Of a stretch of 24,212 bases of DNA, positions 15,322 to 24,212 are shown piece by piece. Positions within the stretch are counted from its first letter, which is position 1. Each line of letters begins with the position of its first letter. The notes under the pieces are model-generated. The model searched no databases, had not been told where the DNA came from, and saw only the letters and a program-made list of their open reading frames with translations. Origin of the DNA: DAOMOD01 sp964526035 (lineage in GTDB: Bacteria; Pseudomonadota; Gammaproteobacteria; Xanthomonadales; BPKI01); assembly GCA_964526035.1 (NCBI GenBank), contig CAZGKE010000042.1, positions 1 through 24,212 on the forward strand, read 5' to 3'. The position numbers and the translations under genes are program-made.

Positions 15322-15960
15322 TCAGGGCGGAAGGGGGTCGCGCAGCGCATCGGCTGCGGTCAGTTCGGTTTCGGGATCGACGGGTTGCTGCTCAGCGCAG
15401 TCGATTCGCAGCTCGGTGTGACCGAAGTCGGTGCCTAGATAGCCGCACACGTGCGGCCGCTCGGGATTTCCTGAGGCAAACGGCTTGAAGAAGCGACAGC
15501 CAAGGCAGGTTCGAAAACCGCTGGCCATGCCGTTCTGCTGAGCCTGGTGGATCAGCAGCTGGAGCATGCGCAACAGGGCGCCGCGATCCTGTACGCCCAA
15601 CCCCTCGATCAGCTGCTGCGCGCCCAACGGCCGCGAGCGCGCCTTTTTCAGGCATCGCCGCCCTCTGGGCGTAAGCGCGATCAGCGCGGCGCGGGCATCG
15701 CCCGGATCGGTCTTGCGCTGGAGCTCACCGCGGCGTTCCAGGGTGGACACCGACTCACTGAGAGTCGCCGCAGTGAGTCCCAGCGCTTCGGCAAGCGCCT
15801 TGAGGCGCACGCCCTGATGATGGACGGCGAGATGGCTGAGCACGGCGAGCTGGGTTGGATTGAGCCCCGAGCGCTCGCGGTGCTTCCAGGTATCCGCGCG
15901 CAGCAGTCCCGCAAGCCGATCGAGGCCGGCGGCCAACTGACGATCGCGTTCCGAATCCAT
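15322..15960 (-). CDS. MarR-family regulator with C-terminal four-cysteine domain
   Basis: This 212-aa regulator has a MarR winged helix-turn-helix at about 35-108 (LNPTQLAVLSHLA, then LKALAEALGLTAATLSESVSTLERRG, and the wing TDPGDARAALIALTPRG). Dimerisation helices lie on both sides. Unlike ordinary MarR proteins of about 145 aa, it carries a tail of some 60 residues with Cys152, Cys155, Cys172 and Cys188 (CX2CX16CX15C) and His170. This suggests a Zn, Fe-S or redox switch site. The ATG at 15960 is preceded in frame by a stop codon four codons upstream, which supports this start. It heads the module with the secreted and redoxin genes, and a palindrome lies in its promoter. Confidence 0.92.
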   Translation of the reverse strand: MDSERDRQLAAGLDRLAGLLRADTWKHRERSGLNPTQLAVLSHLAVHHQGVRLKALAEALGLTAATLSESVSTLERRGELQRKTDPGDARAALIALTPRGRRCLKKARSRPLGAQQLIEGLGVQDRGALLRMLQLLIHQAQQNGMASGFRTCLGCRFFKPFASGNPERPHVCGYLGTDFGHTELRIDCAEQQPVDPETELTAADALRDPLPP

Positions 15961-16084
15961 GCCATAAGATTAGTACTCCTAACTATATTGCGTCAAGCAG
16001 ACTTCGCTGCGCCGGCCGGATCAGGAGCGTGCCGATCCATTCGAGCTCCCCCCACGATGCGCGATGGCGTCTTGCGGCCAGCAA
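15961..16084 (-). promoter_or_regulatory. marR promoter region
   Basis: On the minus strand this region holds a -35-like TTGACG (15991-15996) and a -10-like TATAGT (15982-15987), five of six to consensus. They are not at normal spacing to each other. TTGACG with an 18-base spacer to TAATCT would start transcription at the ATG itself. Either choice gives a very short leader. An AGGAG (15976-15980) is 15 bases from the ATG, too far for a normal ribosome binding site. Confidence 0.4.
15970..15982. promoter_or_regulatory. Candidate MarR operator, TTAG-N5-CTAA palindrome
   Basis: TTAGTACTCCTAA is a 13-base palindrome with five of six positions paired around a central base. It overlaps the marR core promoter and lies 10-22 bases before the marR ATG, in the best position for autorepression. 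Assignment to this MarR protein is inference. Confidence 0.4.
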
Positions 16085-16357
16085 TTACTCAGCGGTCAGC
16101 GGATCGATGATCGATGTCACCTGTGAAATCCGGTTGGCCGGGAACCCGCCCTTCTCTGCGTGCTGGCGAATCATCGCTTCATCGGGCGCGATGTATACGC
16201 AGTAGATGCGGTCGCCGGTGACGTAGCTTTGAACCCACTGAATGCGCGGGCCGAGCTCTCCGAGCACGCTGCAGGAGGTCTGCGAGATGGCCTTGAGCTG
16301 AGCGGGCGTCAGGTCGCCGGCGCCGGGAATGTCGCGTTCGATGAGGTAGCGGGGCAT
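16085..16357 (-). CDS. DUF4242 domain protein
   Basis: This 90-aa protein matches DUF4242: MPRYLIERDIPG at the start, a central WVQSYVTGDRIYCVYIAPDE strand pair, then HAEKGGFPANRISQV. Members have a ferredoxin-like dimeric alpha-beta barrel fold. The structurally studied Streptomyces SCO4226 binds nickel, but I cannot confirm the metal ligands here, and a role in metal binding is only a family-level suggestion. GAGGACA lies about 8 bases before ATG 16357. It lies 94 bases after the kinase gene on the same strand, with a possible terminator between them, so it is probably a separate transcript. Confidence 0.9.
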   Translation of the reverse strand: MPRYLIERDIPGAGDLTPAQLKAISQTSCSVLGELGPRIQWVQSYVTGDRIYCVYIAPDEAMIRQHAEKGGFPANRISQVTSIIDPLTAE

Positions 16358-16393
16358 GACGGGTGTCCTCTGTGGCGGTTCGGATTCGGAGAA

Positions 16394-16408
16394 CGCCGCA
16401 GGGCGGCG
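16394..16408 (-). terminator. Possible terminator after the kinase gene
   Basis: CGCCGC (16394-16399) and GCGGCG (16403-16408) form a 6-bp GC stem with a 3-base loop. On the minus strand TTCTCC follows. It starts about 44 bases after the kinase stop. The stem is short and the T tract poor. Confidence 0.3.
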
Positions 16409-16451
16409 GATTGCGACATGGATTCTGGCACCCCGCGCGGCCGGCGGATGC

Positions 16452-19223
<2,772 letters not shown>

Positions 19224-19268
19224 CTCAGGCAAGGAAACGCCGTTTGCCGCGCTGTTGCGACATGTTGT

Positions 19269-19802
19269 TCAGGCGAGCCCGGATTTCAGGAATGCGCGGG
19301 CGAATCGCCAGTCGCGATCGACGGTGCGCCGCGACAGTCCAAGCGATTCGGCAGCCTGCTCCAGGGTGAGTCCGGCAAAATGCACCAGCTCCACCACCCG
19401 CAGTGCGCGGACGTCTTCGACACCGAGCCGTTCGAGGGCCTGTTCCAGCTCCAGGGCCTGTTCGGCGCTGTCGATGGCGAGGCGCTGGTCGGCGCCGGTC
19501 AGGGTGATGCGCAGCCAGGCACCACCGGCGCGATCGCGCAGGCGGTTGCGCGCGCGATCCATGAGCAGATGGCGCATGGCGCGTGCGGCGTAGGCGAAGA
19601 ATTGCGACGGATGCTGGAACTGCAGCGAATCGCCGGCGTTCATCCGCAGGTAAAGCTCGTGCACCAGCCCGGTGGTGTCCAGGGTGCCCGACGGCGATGC
19701 TGCAAGGCGGTTGCCGGCCATGGCCTTGAGTCGGTCGTACACGGCGGCGAACAGGGTGTCAGCGTCCTGCGGCGCCTGCGTATCATTTTGCGCGGAGTTC
19801 AA
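19269..19802 (-). CDS. ECF sigma factor, Sig-70_X6 (ECF43-type)
   Basis: This 177-aa sigma factor has region 2 at about 35-95 (TTGLVHELYLRM, then HPSQFFAYAARAMRHLLMDRARNRLRDRAGG) and region 4 near 125-175 (LRVVELVHFAGLTLEQAAESLGLSRRTVDRDWRFARAFL). The order and wording match TIGR02999/Sig-70_X6, usually paired with Ser/Thr kinases and lacking an anti-sigma factor. The start is a TTG at 19802: no ATG or GTG lies near the expected N-terminus, and a weak GAGG stands 11 bases upstream. A rare TTG start may keep its level low. It is first in a two-gene unit with the kinase. A threonine in region 2 would be the expected phosphorylation site. Confidence 0.93.
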   Translation of the reverse strand: MNSAQNDTQAPQDADTLFAAVYDRLKAMAGNRLAASPSGTLDTTGLVHELYLRMNAGDSLQFQHPSQFFAYAARAMRHLLMDRARNRLRDRAGGAWLRITLTGADQRLAIDSAEQALELEQALERLGVEDVRALRVVELVHFAGLTLEQAAESLGLSRRTVDRDWRFARAFLKSGLA

Positions 19803-20044
19803 CGTGGTCGCAGCCTCACACGGGGCCCGACCATTATGCGCCTGCGGTATCCTGGTGACGCAGCCGCAGCCAAGTACCGGGCCGGGTCTCGGGCTGATCT
19901 TTGACCGTGCCCTTCAAGGACCTGTGCCTGCGCCAGCCCTGATGTCGCGGTTTCCAAACAAACTGCCCAGGTCAGTTCGACCTGGAAAGCGGGCGGTGAC
20001 TTTGGAAGTGGTCCAATGTCCAAGCCGGCGCCGGTGCTGCTCAT
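19803..20044. promoter_or_regulatory. Intergenic region upstream of the sigma factor gene
   Basis: These 242 bases encode nothing recognisable. They should hold the end of the PilJ-domain transcript and the promoter of the sigma-kinase pair. On the minus strand a CATAAT at 19833-19838 could be a -10 element, but its -35 region is poor. No SOS-, Fur- or ECF-type bipartite motif was recognised. Confidence 0.35.
19967..19985 (-). terminator. Possible terminator after the PilJ-domain gene
   Basis: CCAGGTC (19967-19973) and GACCTGG (19979-19985) form a perfect 7-bp stem with a 5-base loop. On the minus strand it is followed by GCAGTTTGTTTGG, which is T-rich but interrupted. It lies 60 bases after the stop at 20045. 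Confidence 0.4.
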
Positions 20045-20965
20045 TCAGTAGCTCTGCGCCAGCGCCAGGGCATCTCTGGCAAGCTCGGTACCTTCGTACC
20101 TGATCATGTGCGCCGATTCGCGGACCTCGAAGGCGTCAGTGGATGCCGAGAGAATGCTGTCTGCTTCTCTGGTGAATTCGGAAAACACAGTTGAAACTTC
20201 GCGCAATGCGGCGTGTGCCTTGGCGTTCTCGATTCGGCTGATGCCGAGATCCTCGCTGCCGTTGAGCAGTGCGTCGATGGTGCGACCGAGCATGGATGCG
20301 TCGCGTGAAAAGCGGTCGGCCGAAACCACGGCGCCATGGCCGCCCTCGAGGATTTCGCGCAGGCTGCGCAGCAAGCGATCGACCAGCAGCAGGTTGCGCA
20401 TGACCATGTACTGCTGCTGCGCGGGCGCCTCGGCCTCCATGAGCAGGCGCGCGACTTCATCAAGGCGCGCCTGCAGTTGTGGCGTCATGGCGCCGAATGC
20501 CGCTGCTGAATCCATCAGGTCCAGCATCAGCGGCTGCCGCGAAAGCATGCGTTGGGCGGCCCCGTCCACACTGTGCCAGCGGCGTTCGAGGTGCTCGAGC
20601 AGAAGATTCTGCTGTTCGCCTGCCCTGCGCACGCCCAGGGCATTGTCACCGTTGCGCAGAATGTCGATGCGCTTGCCGATTGCCTGCGTGAGCTCCCTCA
20701 ATTCCGCGTAGGCGTCAAAGTTGCCGCGCGCCGCGTCGTCGGCTGACATCATCAGCAGGTAGATGTCGCCCTGCAAGCGCGCCGCTTCGATGATCGCAGC
20801 GCCATTCCCGGCGGGGACTTCTGCGCCGCGACCGCTTGCGCCGGCTCCGCTCGCAGCGACGGCCACTTCTCCCGAAGCCAGCCCGAGGAAGAAAGCAAGC
20901 ATCGCGGGAACGGCGCTGCCGAGGCTGCCGCGCGAAAGTCGATGATGGGACCTTGTCCGGTGCAT
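20045..20965 (-). CDS. Secreted stand-alone PilJ-type sensor domain protein
   Basis: This 306-aa protein has a signal peptide (about 12-37, cleavage after AVA). It then matches only the periplasmic sensor half of PilJ, the type IV pilus chemoreceptor: the DILRNGDNALG region, PQLQARLDEVARLLMEAEAPAQQ, ADRFSRDASMLGRTIDALLNG, ISRIENAKAHAALREVSTVF and FEVRESA. These correspond to consecutive pieces of the P. aeruginosa PilJ N-terminus as I remember it. The second membrane helix, HAMP and methyl-accepting signalling domains are absent. The stop is followed by 242 bases with no remnant of them, so this is a free domain and not a recent truncation. GGGGAGA lies 5 bases before ATG 20965. Ligand and partner are unknown. 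It is upstream of the sigma-kinase pair on the same strand. Confidence 0.85.
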   Translation of the reverse strand: MHRTRSHHRLSRGSLGSAVPAMLAFFLGLASGEVAVAASGAGASGRGAEVPAGNGAAIIEAARLQGDIYLLMMSADDAARGNFDAYAELRELTQAIGKRIDILRNGDNALGVRRAGEQQNLLLEHLERRWHSVDGAAQRMLSRQPLMLDLMDSAAAFGAMTPQLQARLDEVARLLMEAEAPAQQQYMVMRNLLLVDRLLRSLREILEGGHGAVVSADRFSRDASMLGRTIDALLNGSEDLGISRIENAKAHAALREVSTVFSEFTREADSILSASTDAFEVRESAHMIRYEGTELARDALALAQSY

Positions 20966-21038
20966 GTTGATCTCCCCTGCGGCGGGATGCCGCATCTGCG
21001 GTTCATATCGCGATTCGGCGCCAAAAGGGGCCATCAGG

Positions 21039-21878
21039 TCAATGCAAATTGGCGGCGTGGTGTCGCAGGTGGCTTTCGACGAAGCTTGCGATGAACCAGT
21101 AGCTGTGGTCATGGCCCTCGCGTCGGTTGAGGATCAGGTCCTGTCCGGTCTCGACGCAGGCGGCCTCGAACAGCTCGGGTCGCAGCTGCTCGTCGAGGAA
21201 GCGATCGGCCATGCCCTGGTCGATCAGAATGGTCCCGTCGAACGGTCGGCGTCGCACGAGACAGCAGGCGTCGTGCGCCTGCCAGGCGGTTTGATCGTCG
21301 CCGAGATAGCGCGGCAGTGCCTTTTGTCCCCAGGGCACGGCGGTCGGCGCCACGATCGGCGCAAAGGCCGAAACTGAGCGGTAGCGGCCAGGATGGCGAA
21401 GGGCGAGGGTCAGGGCGCCGTGGCCGCCCATCGAATGGCCAAGGATGCCCATGCGTGAAACATCGGCTGCAAAGTGCTCGGCGAGAAGCGCGGGCAGCTC
21501 GTCGACCACGTGAGTTTCCATGCGGAAGTGTTTTGACCATGGCGTCTGCGTCGCGTCCAGATAGAAGCCCGCGCCCGCACCGAACTCCCAGTCGTCAGCT
21601 TCGCCGTCGATGCCGGTTTCGCGCGGACTGGTGTCCGGCGTGACCAGCATCAGCCCCAGCTCCGCCGCAACTCGCTGCGCCCCGGCCTTGATCGCGAAAG
21701 TCTCCTCGCTGCAGGTCAGCCCGGCCAGGCAAAAAAGCACCGGCATCGACCCGCGTTCCGCCTGCGGCGGTCGAAACACGCCAAATCGCATGGGCCCGGC
21801 ACAGGCTTCTGACCGAAACCGGTAGAAGCCCTGAATGCCATCGAAGCAGCGCTGTTCGGAAAGGGTTTCCATGGTCAT
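21039..21878 (-). CDS. fghA: S-formylglutathione hydrolase
   Basis: This 279-aa serine esterase hydrolyses S-formylglutathione to glutathione and formate, the last step of glutathione-dependent formaldehyde removal in the cytosol. It has the oxyanion segment LAGLTCSEE, the nucleophile motif GHSMGG (Ser149), DQGMAD with the triad Asp, and GHDHSYWFI (His258). The length matches E. coli FrmB and human esterase D. I chose ATG 21878; ATG 21872 is equally possible and no strong ribosome binding site favours either. Its usual partner, the formaldehyde dehydrogenase adhC/frmA, is not adjacent. It follows gyrA on the same strand with a strong hairpin between, so it probably has its own promoter. Confidence 0.95.
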   Translation of the reverse strand: MTMETLSEQRCFDGIQGFYRFRSEACAGPMRFGVFRPPQAERGSMPVLFCLAGLTCSEETFAIKAGAQRVAAELGLMLVTPDTSPRETGIDGEADDWEFGAGAGFYLDATQTPWSKHFRMETHVVDELPALLAEHFAADVSRMGILGHSMGGHGALTLALRHPGRYRSVSAFAPIVAPTAVPWGQKALPRYLGDDQTAWQAHDACCLVRRRPFDGTILIDQGMADRFLDEQLRPELFEAACVETGQDLILNRREGHDHSYWFIASFVESHLRHHAANLH

Positions 21879-21939
21879 TGGAAAGCTTGGCAAACCTGCG
21901 AACGAGGCGCCAAGCGTACCAGTTGCCCGCGAGTGGGGA

Positions 21940-21969
21940 TCATCCGCCGGCGAGCGCGCCGGCGGATGA
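21940..21969 (-). terminator. Hairpin directly after gyrA
   Basis: Arms 21940-21952 and 21957-21969 form a perfect 13-bp GC-rich stem with a 4-base loop. It begins 3 bases after the gyrA stop codon on the minus strand. The sequence after it, ATCCCCACTC, lacks a T tract, so termination may be Rho-assisted or the stem may mainly protect the mRNA end. Confidence 0.55.
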
Positions 21970-21972
21970 GAG

Positions 21973-24212
21973 TCAGTCGACCGCGGGTGCCGGGGACTCG
22001 CCTGGCGCACCGGGCTCGCCCGCCGGTGTCGGCGTGAGGTCGGCTTCACCGTCCTCTTCGTCGCCCAGCGCTTCGATGCGCACCACGCCGACCAGCGACT
22101 CGTCCTCGGGCAGGCGGATCAGGGTGACGCCCTGGGTGTTGCGGCTGACCTGCGAGACCTCACCCGCGCGGGTCCTCACCAGCGTGCCCTGGTCGGAGAT
22201 CAGCATCAGCTCATGGTTTTCCTCGACCTGCACGGCGCTGACCAGGGCGCCGTTGCGCGGCGTGCACTGGATGCCGATGACACCCTGGGTGCCGCGTCCC
22301 TTGCGCGGGTACTCGTCGAGCGGCGTGCGCTTGCCGAAGCCCCGCTCCGTGGCGGTCAGGATGTCGCCTTCGGCGGCGACGATCATCGATACCACCTGCT
22401 GGCCCGCCGCGATGCGCATGCCGCGCACGCCGCGGGCGGTGCGGCCCATGGCGCGCACTTCGGTTTCGTCGAAGCGCACGGTCTTGCCGTTGGAGGCGAA
22501 CAGCAGCACGTTGCAGGAGCCGTCGGTGAGCGCCACGTTGACCAGTCCGTCCCCTTCATCGAGGTGGATGGCGCGGATGCCGTTGGTGCGCGGGCGTGAG
22601 TAGTCGGTCAGCGGGGTCTTCTTGACGGTGCCGTTGCGGGTGGAGAAGAACACGAAATGGTCGTCATCGAACTCGCGAACCGGGAGCACTGCCTGGATTT
22701 TTTCGTCGTCGACCAGAGGCAGCAGATTGACGATCGGACGACCGCGCGAATTCGGTCCCGCCTGCGGCAGCTGGTAGACGCGCAGCCAGTACACCTGGCC
22801 GCGACTGGTGAAGCAAAGCAGCGTGTCATGGGTGTTGACCACCCACAGACGCTCGATGAAGTCCTCCTCCTTGATGGCGGTCGCCGAGCGACCCCGTCCG
22901 CCGCGCTTCTGCGCGCGGTAGGCGCTGACCGGCTGCGACTTGACATAGCCGCCGTGCGACAGCGTGACCACCACCTCCTCGGGGGCAATCAGGTCCAGCA
23001 TCGACAGGTCTTCCTGGCTGTGCTGGATCTCGGTACGGCGCGGGTCGACGAACTGCTCGCGGAGGGCGGAGAGTTCCCCGCGGATCACTTCCAGCAGGCG
23101 GTCGGGATCGCTGAGGATGTGGATCAGTTTGGTGATGGCGTCGAGAATGTCGCGGTATTCCTGGGTCAGCTTGTCCTGCTCCAGCCCGGTCAGGCGGTTC
23201 AGGCGCATCTCCAGGATTTCCTTGGCCTGGATCTCGCTGAGCTGGTAGCCGTCAGCCAGCAGGCCAACACCCTGCGGCAGATCGTCGGGGCGCGAGGCTT
23301 CGCTGCCGGCAGAGTTCAAGAGAGCCGAAACCAGGCCCGGGTCCCAGCGCCGCGCAAGCATGCGCTCCTTGGCCTCAGCCGGCGACGGCGAGGTCTTGAT
23401 CAGCTCGATCATCTCGTCGATGTTGGCCAGGGCAACGGTCAGGCCCTCGAGGATGTGTGCACGAGCCCGTGCCTTGGCCAGTTCGAACAGCGTGCGGCGC
23501 GTCACCACTTCACGACGGTGGCGCACAAAGGCGTCGAGGATCTCCTTCAGGTTGAGCAGCTTGGGCTGGCCGCCGTCGAGGGCCACCATGTTGATGCCGA
23601 ATACGGTTTCGAGCTGCGTCTGCTGGTACAGGTTGTTCTGGACCACCTCGGCCATCTCGCCGCGCTTGACCTCGATGAAGATGCGCATGCCGTCCTTGTC
23701 GGACTCGTCGCGCAGCTCGGAAATGCCTTCGAGCTTCTTCTCCTTGACCAGTTCGGCGATCCGTTCGATCAGGCGCGCCTTGTTGACCATGTAGGGCAGT
23801 TCGACGACGGCGATGGCCTCGCGGCCGGTGCGCTCGTCGATCTCGATCTCGGCGCGCGCGCGCATCCGCACCCGGCCGCGACCGCCATGGTAGGCGGCGC
23901 GAATGCCGGCGGTGCCGTTGACGATGCCGGCGGTCGGGAAGTCCGGTCCGGGCACGTGGCGCATGAGGTCGTCGACGCTCAGCTCGGGATCGTCGATCAG
24001 GGCGACCACGGCATCGACGATCTCGCCGAGGTTGTGCGGTGGGATGTTGGTCGCCATGCCCACGGCGATGCCGGCGGCGCCGTTGACCAGCAGGTTCGGC
24101 ACCCGGGTCGGCAGCACCGTCGGTTCGGTTTCCTTTTCGTCGTAGTTGGGCTGGAAATCGACCGTCTCCTTGTCGATGTCGGCCATCAGCTCGTGCGCCA
24201 GGCGCGACATCC
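21973..24212 (-). CDS. gyrA: DNA gyrase subunit A, partial (5' end outside window)
   Basis: The last 745 or so residues of GyrA, the cleavage-reunion and DNA-wrapping subunit of gyrase, are present. The frame enters from the right edge at the segment equivalent to E. coli KIAHELMAD. The quinolone-resistance region and catalytic Tyr (E. coli Tyr122) therefore lie just outside. Visible parts are ETVDFQPNYD, PNLLVNGAAGIAVGMATNIPPHNL, the coiled-coil gate helices and the GyrA box QKRGGRG. That box marks gyrase and not topoisomerase IV ParC, and begins the six-bladed beta-pinwheel C-terminal domain. The acidic tail (GDEEDGEADLTP) ends in a Pro/Gly/Ala-rich stretch. It is intact where seen. Confidence 0.98.
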   Translation of the reverse strand, partial: MSRLAHELMADIDKETVDFQPNYDEKETEPTVLPTRVPNLLVNGAAGIAVGMATNIPPHNLGEIVDAVVALIDDPELSVDDLMRHVPGPDFPTAGIVNGTAGIRAAYHGGRGRVRMRARAEIEIDERTGREAIAVVELPYMVNKARLIERIAELVKEKKLEGISELRDESDKDGMRIFIEVKRGEMAEVVQNNLYQQTQLETVFGINMVALDGGQPKLLNLKEILDAFVRHRREVVTRRTLFELAKARARAHILEGLTVALANIDEMIELIKTSPSPAEAKERMLARRWDPGLVSALLNSAGSEASRPDDLPQGVGLLADGYQLSEIQAKEILEMRLNRLTGLEQDKLTQEYRDILDAITKLIHILSDPDRLLEVIRGELSALREQFVDPRRTEIQHSQEDLSMLDLIAPEEVVVTLSHGGYVKSQPVSAYRAQKRGGRGRSATAIKEEDFIERLWVVNTHDTLLCFTSRGQVYWLRVYQLPQAGPNSRGRPIVNLLPLVDDEKIQAVLPVREFDDDHFVFFSTRNGTVKKTPLTDYSRPRTNGIRAIHLDEGDGLVNVALTDGSCNVLLFASNGKTVRFDETEVRAMGRTARGVRGMRIAAGQQVVSMIVAAEGDILTATERGFGKRTPLDEYPRKGRGTQGVIGIQCTPRNGALVSAVQVEENHELMLISDQGTLVRTRAGEVSQVSRNTQGVTLIRLPEDESLVGVVRIEALGDEEDGEADLTPTPAGEPGAPGESPAPAVD

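Noticed and set aside
14396..15421. 341-codon + strand frame over the redoxin/secreted/MarR module
   Set aside because: It is antisense to three genes with recognisable motifs or a signal peptide, and the strong + strand hairpin at 15279-15318 lies inside it.
20045..20965. PilJ-domain gene as a frameshifted or truncated full chemoreceptor
   Set aside because: No HAMP or MCP signalling sequence is found in any frame downstream, and the gene ends cleanly after the sensor domain.

Overview
The window is high-GC, tightly packed bacterial chromosome. It looks gammaproteobacterial and most like the Xanthomonadales/Lysobacterales. The reasons are a lipoprotein peptide-amidase strongly resembling the Stenotrophomonas enzyme Pam, a Sig-70_X6 (ECF43-type) sigma factor next to a Ser/Thr kinase with TPRs, GyrA, Kbp/YgaU, YpfJ and YjdF homologues, and strongly GC-biased third codon positions. 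The taxonomy is inferred from remembered protein resemblances, not from a search. I see no insertion sequence, integrase, phage gene, CRISPR array, tRNA or rRNA, so this is ordinary chromosome and not a mobile island.

Layout. 1-328: no convincing gene, one hairpin. 329-1831 (+): stand-alone ComEC-like metallo-beta-lactamase-fold hydrolase with an SH3-like N-terminus. 1958-3254 (-): kbp-like BON-LysM gene followed by a ypfJ-like zinc metallopeptidase. 3327-3884 (-): unknown four-helix membrane protein. 3994-6383 (-): a CaCA-family Ca2+/Na+ exchanger translationally coupled to a MATE/DinF transporter. 6665-8742 (+): likely operon of YidB-like, DUF1304, two-domain VOC and cupin genes. 8773-10191 (-): SDR oxidoreductase, then a YjdF-like membrane protein. 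10396-11925 (+): exported amidase. 11929-12855 (-) and 12989-13576 (+): divergent LysR regulator and azoreductase, the latter ending in a clear terminator. 13684-13857 (+): possible 57-aa Arg-rich microprotein.

13881-15960 (-) is a small, possibly redox-related module. It holds a MarR-type regulator with a four-cysteine C-terminal tail, a secreted protein with an Asp-rich calcium-like loop, and a cytosolic thioredoxin-fold protein with a CPGC centre and a second C-terminal Cys pair. A palindrome lies in the marR promoter, and a strong terminator in the opposite orientation lies inside the module. 16085-16357 (-): DUF4242 protein. 16452-19802 (-): ECF43-type sigma factor and its partner transmembrane Ser/Thr kinase with a long TPR tail. 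20045-20965 (-): a secreted PilJ-type sensor domain with no signalling module. 21039-21878 (-): S-formylglutathione hydrolase. 21973-24212 (-): most of gyrA, cut by the window end.

Most likely to be new biology: the MarR-Cys4/secreted protein/redoxin module; the free periplasmic PilJ sensor domain next to an ECF43-kinase pair whose TPR tail is predicted to be periplasmic; the Arg-rich microORF with a strong ribosome binding site; and the SH3-MBL hydrolase. The rest is well-known housekeeping or accessory metabolism.
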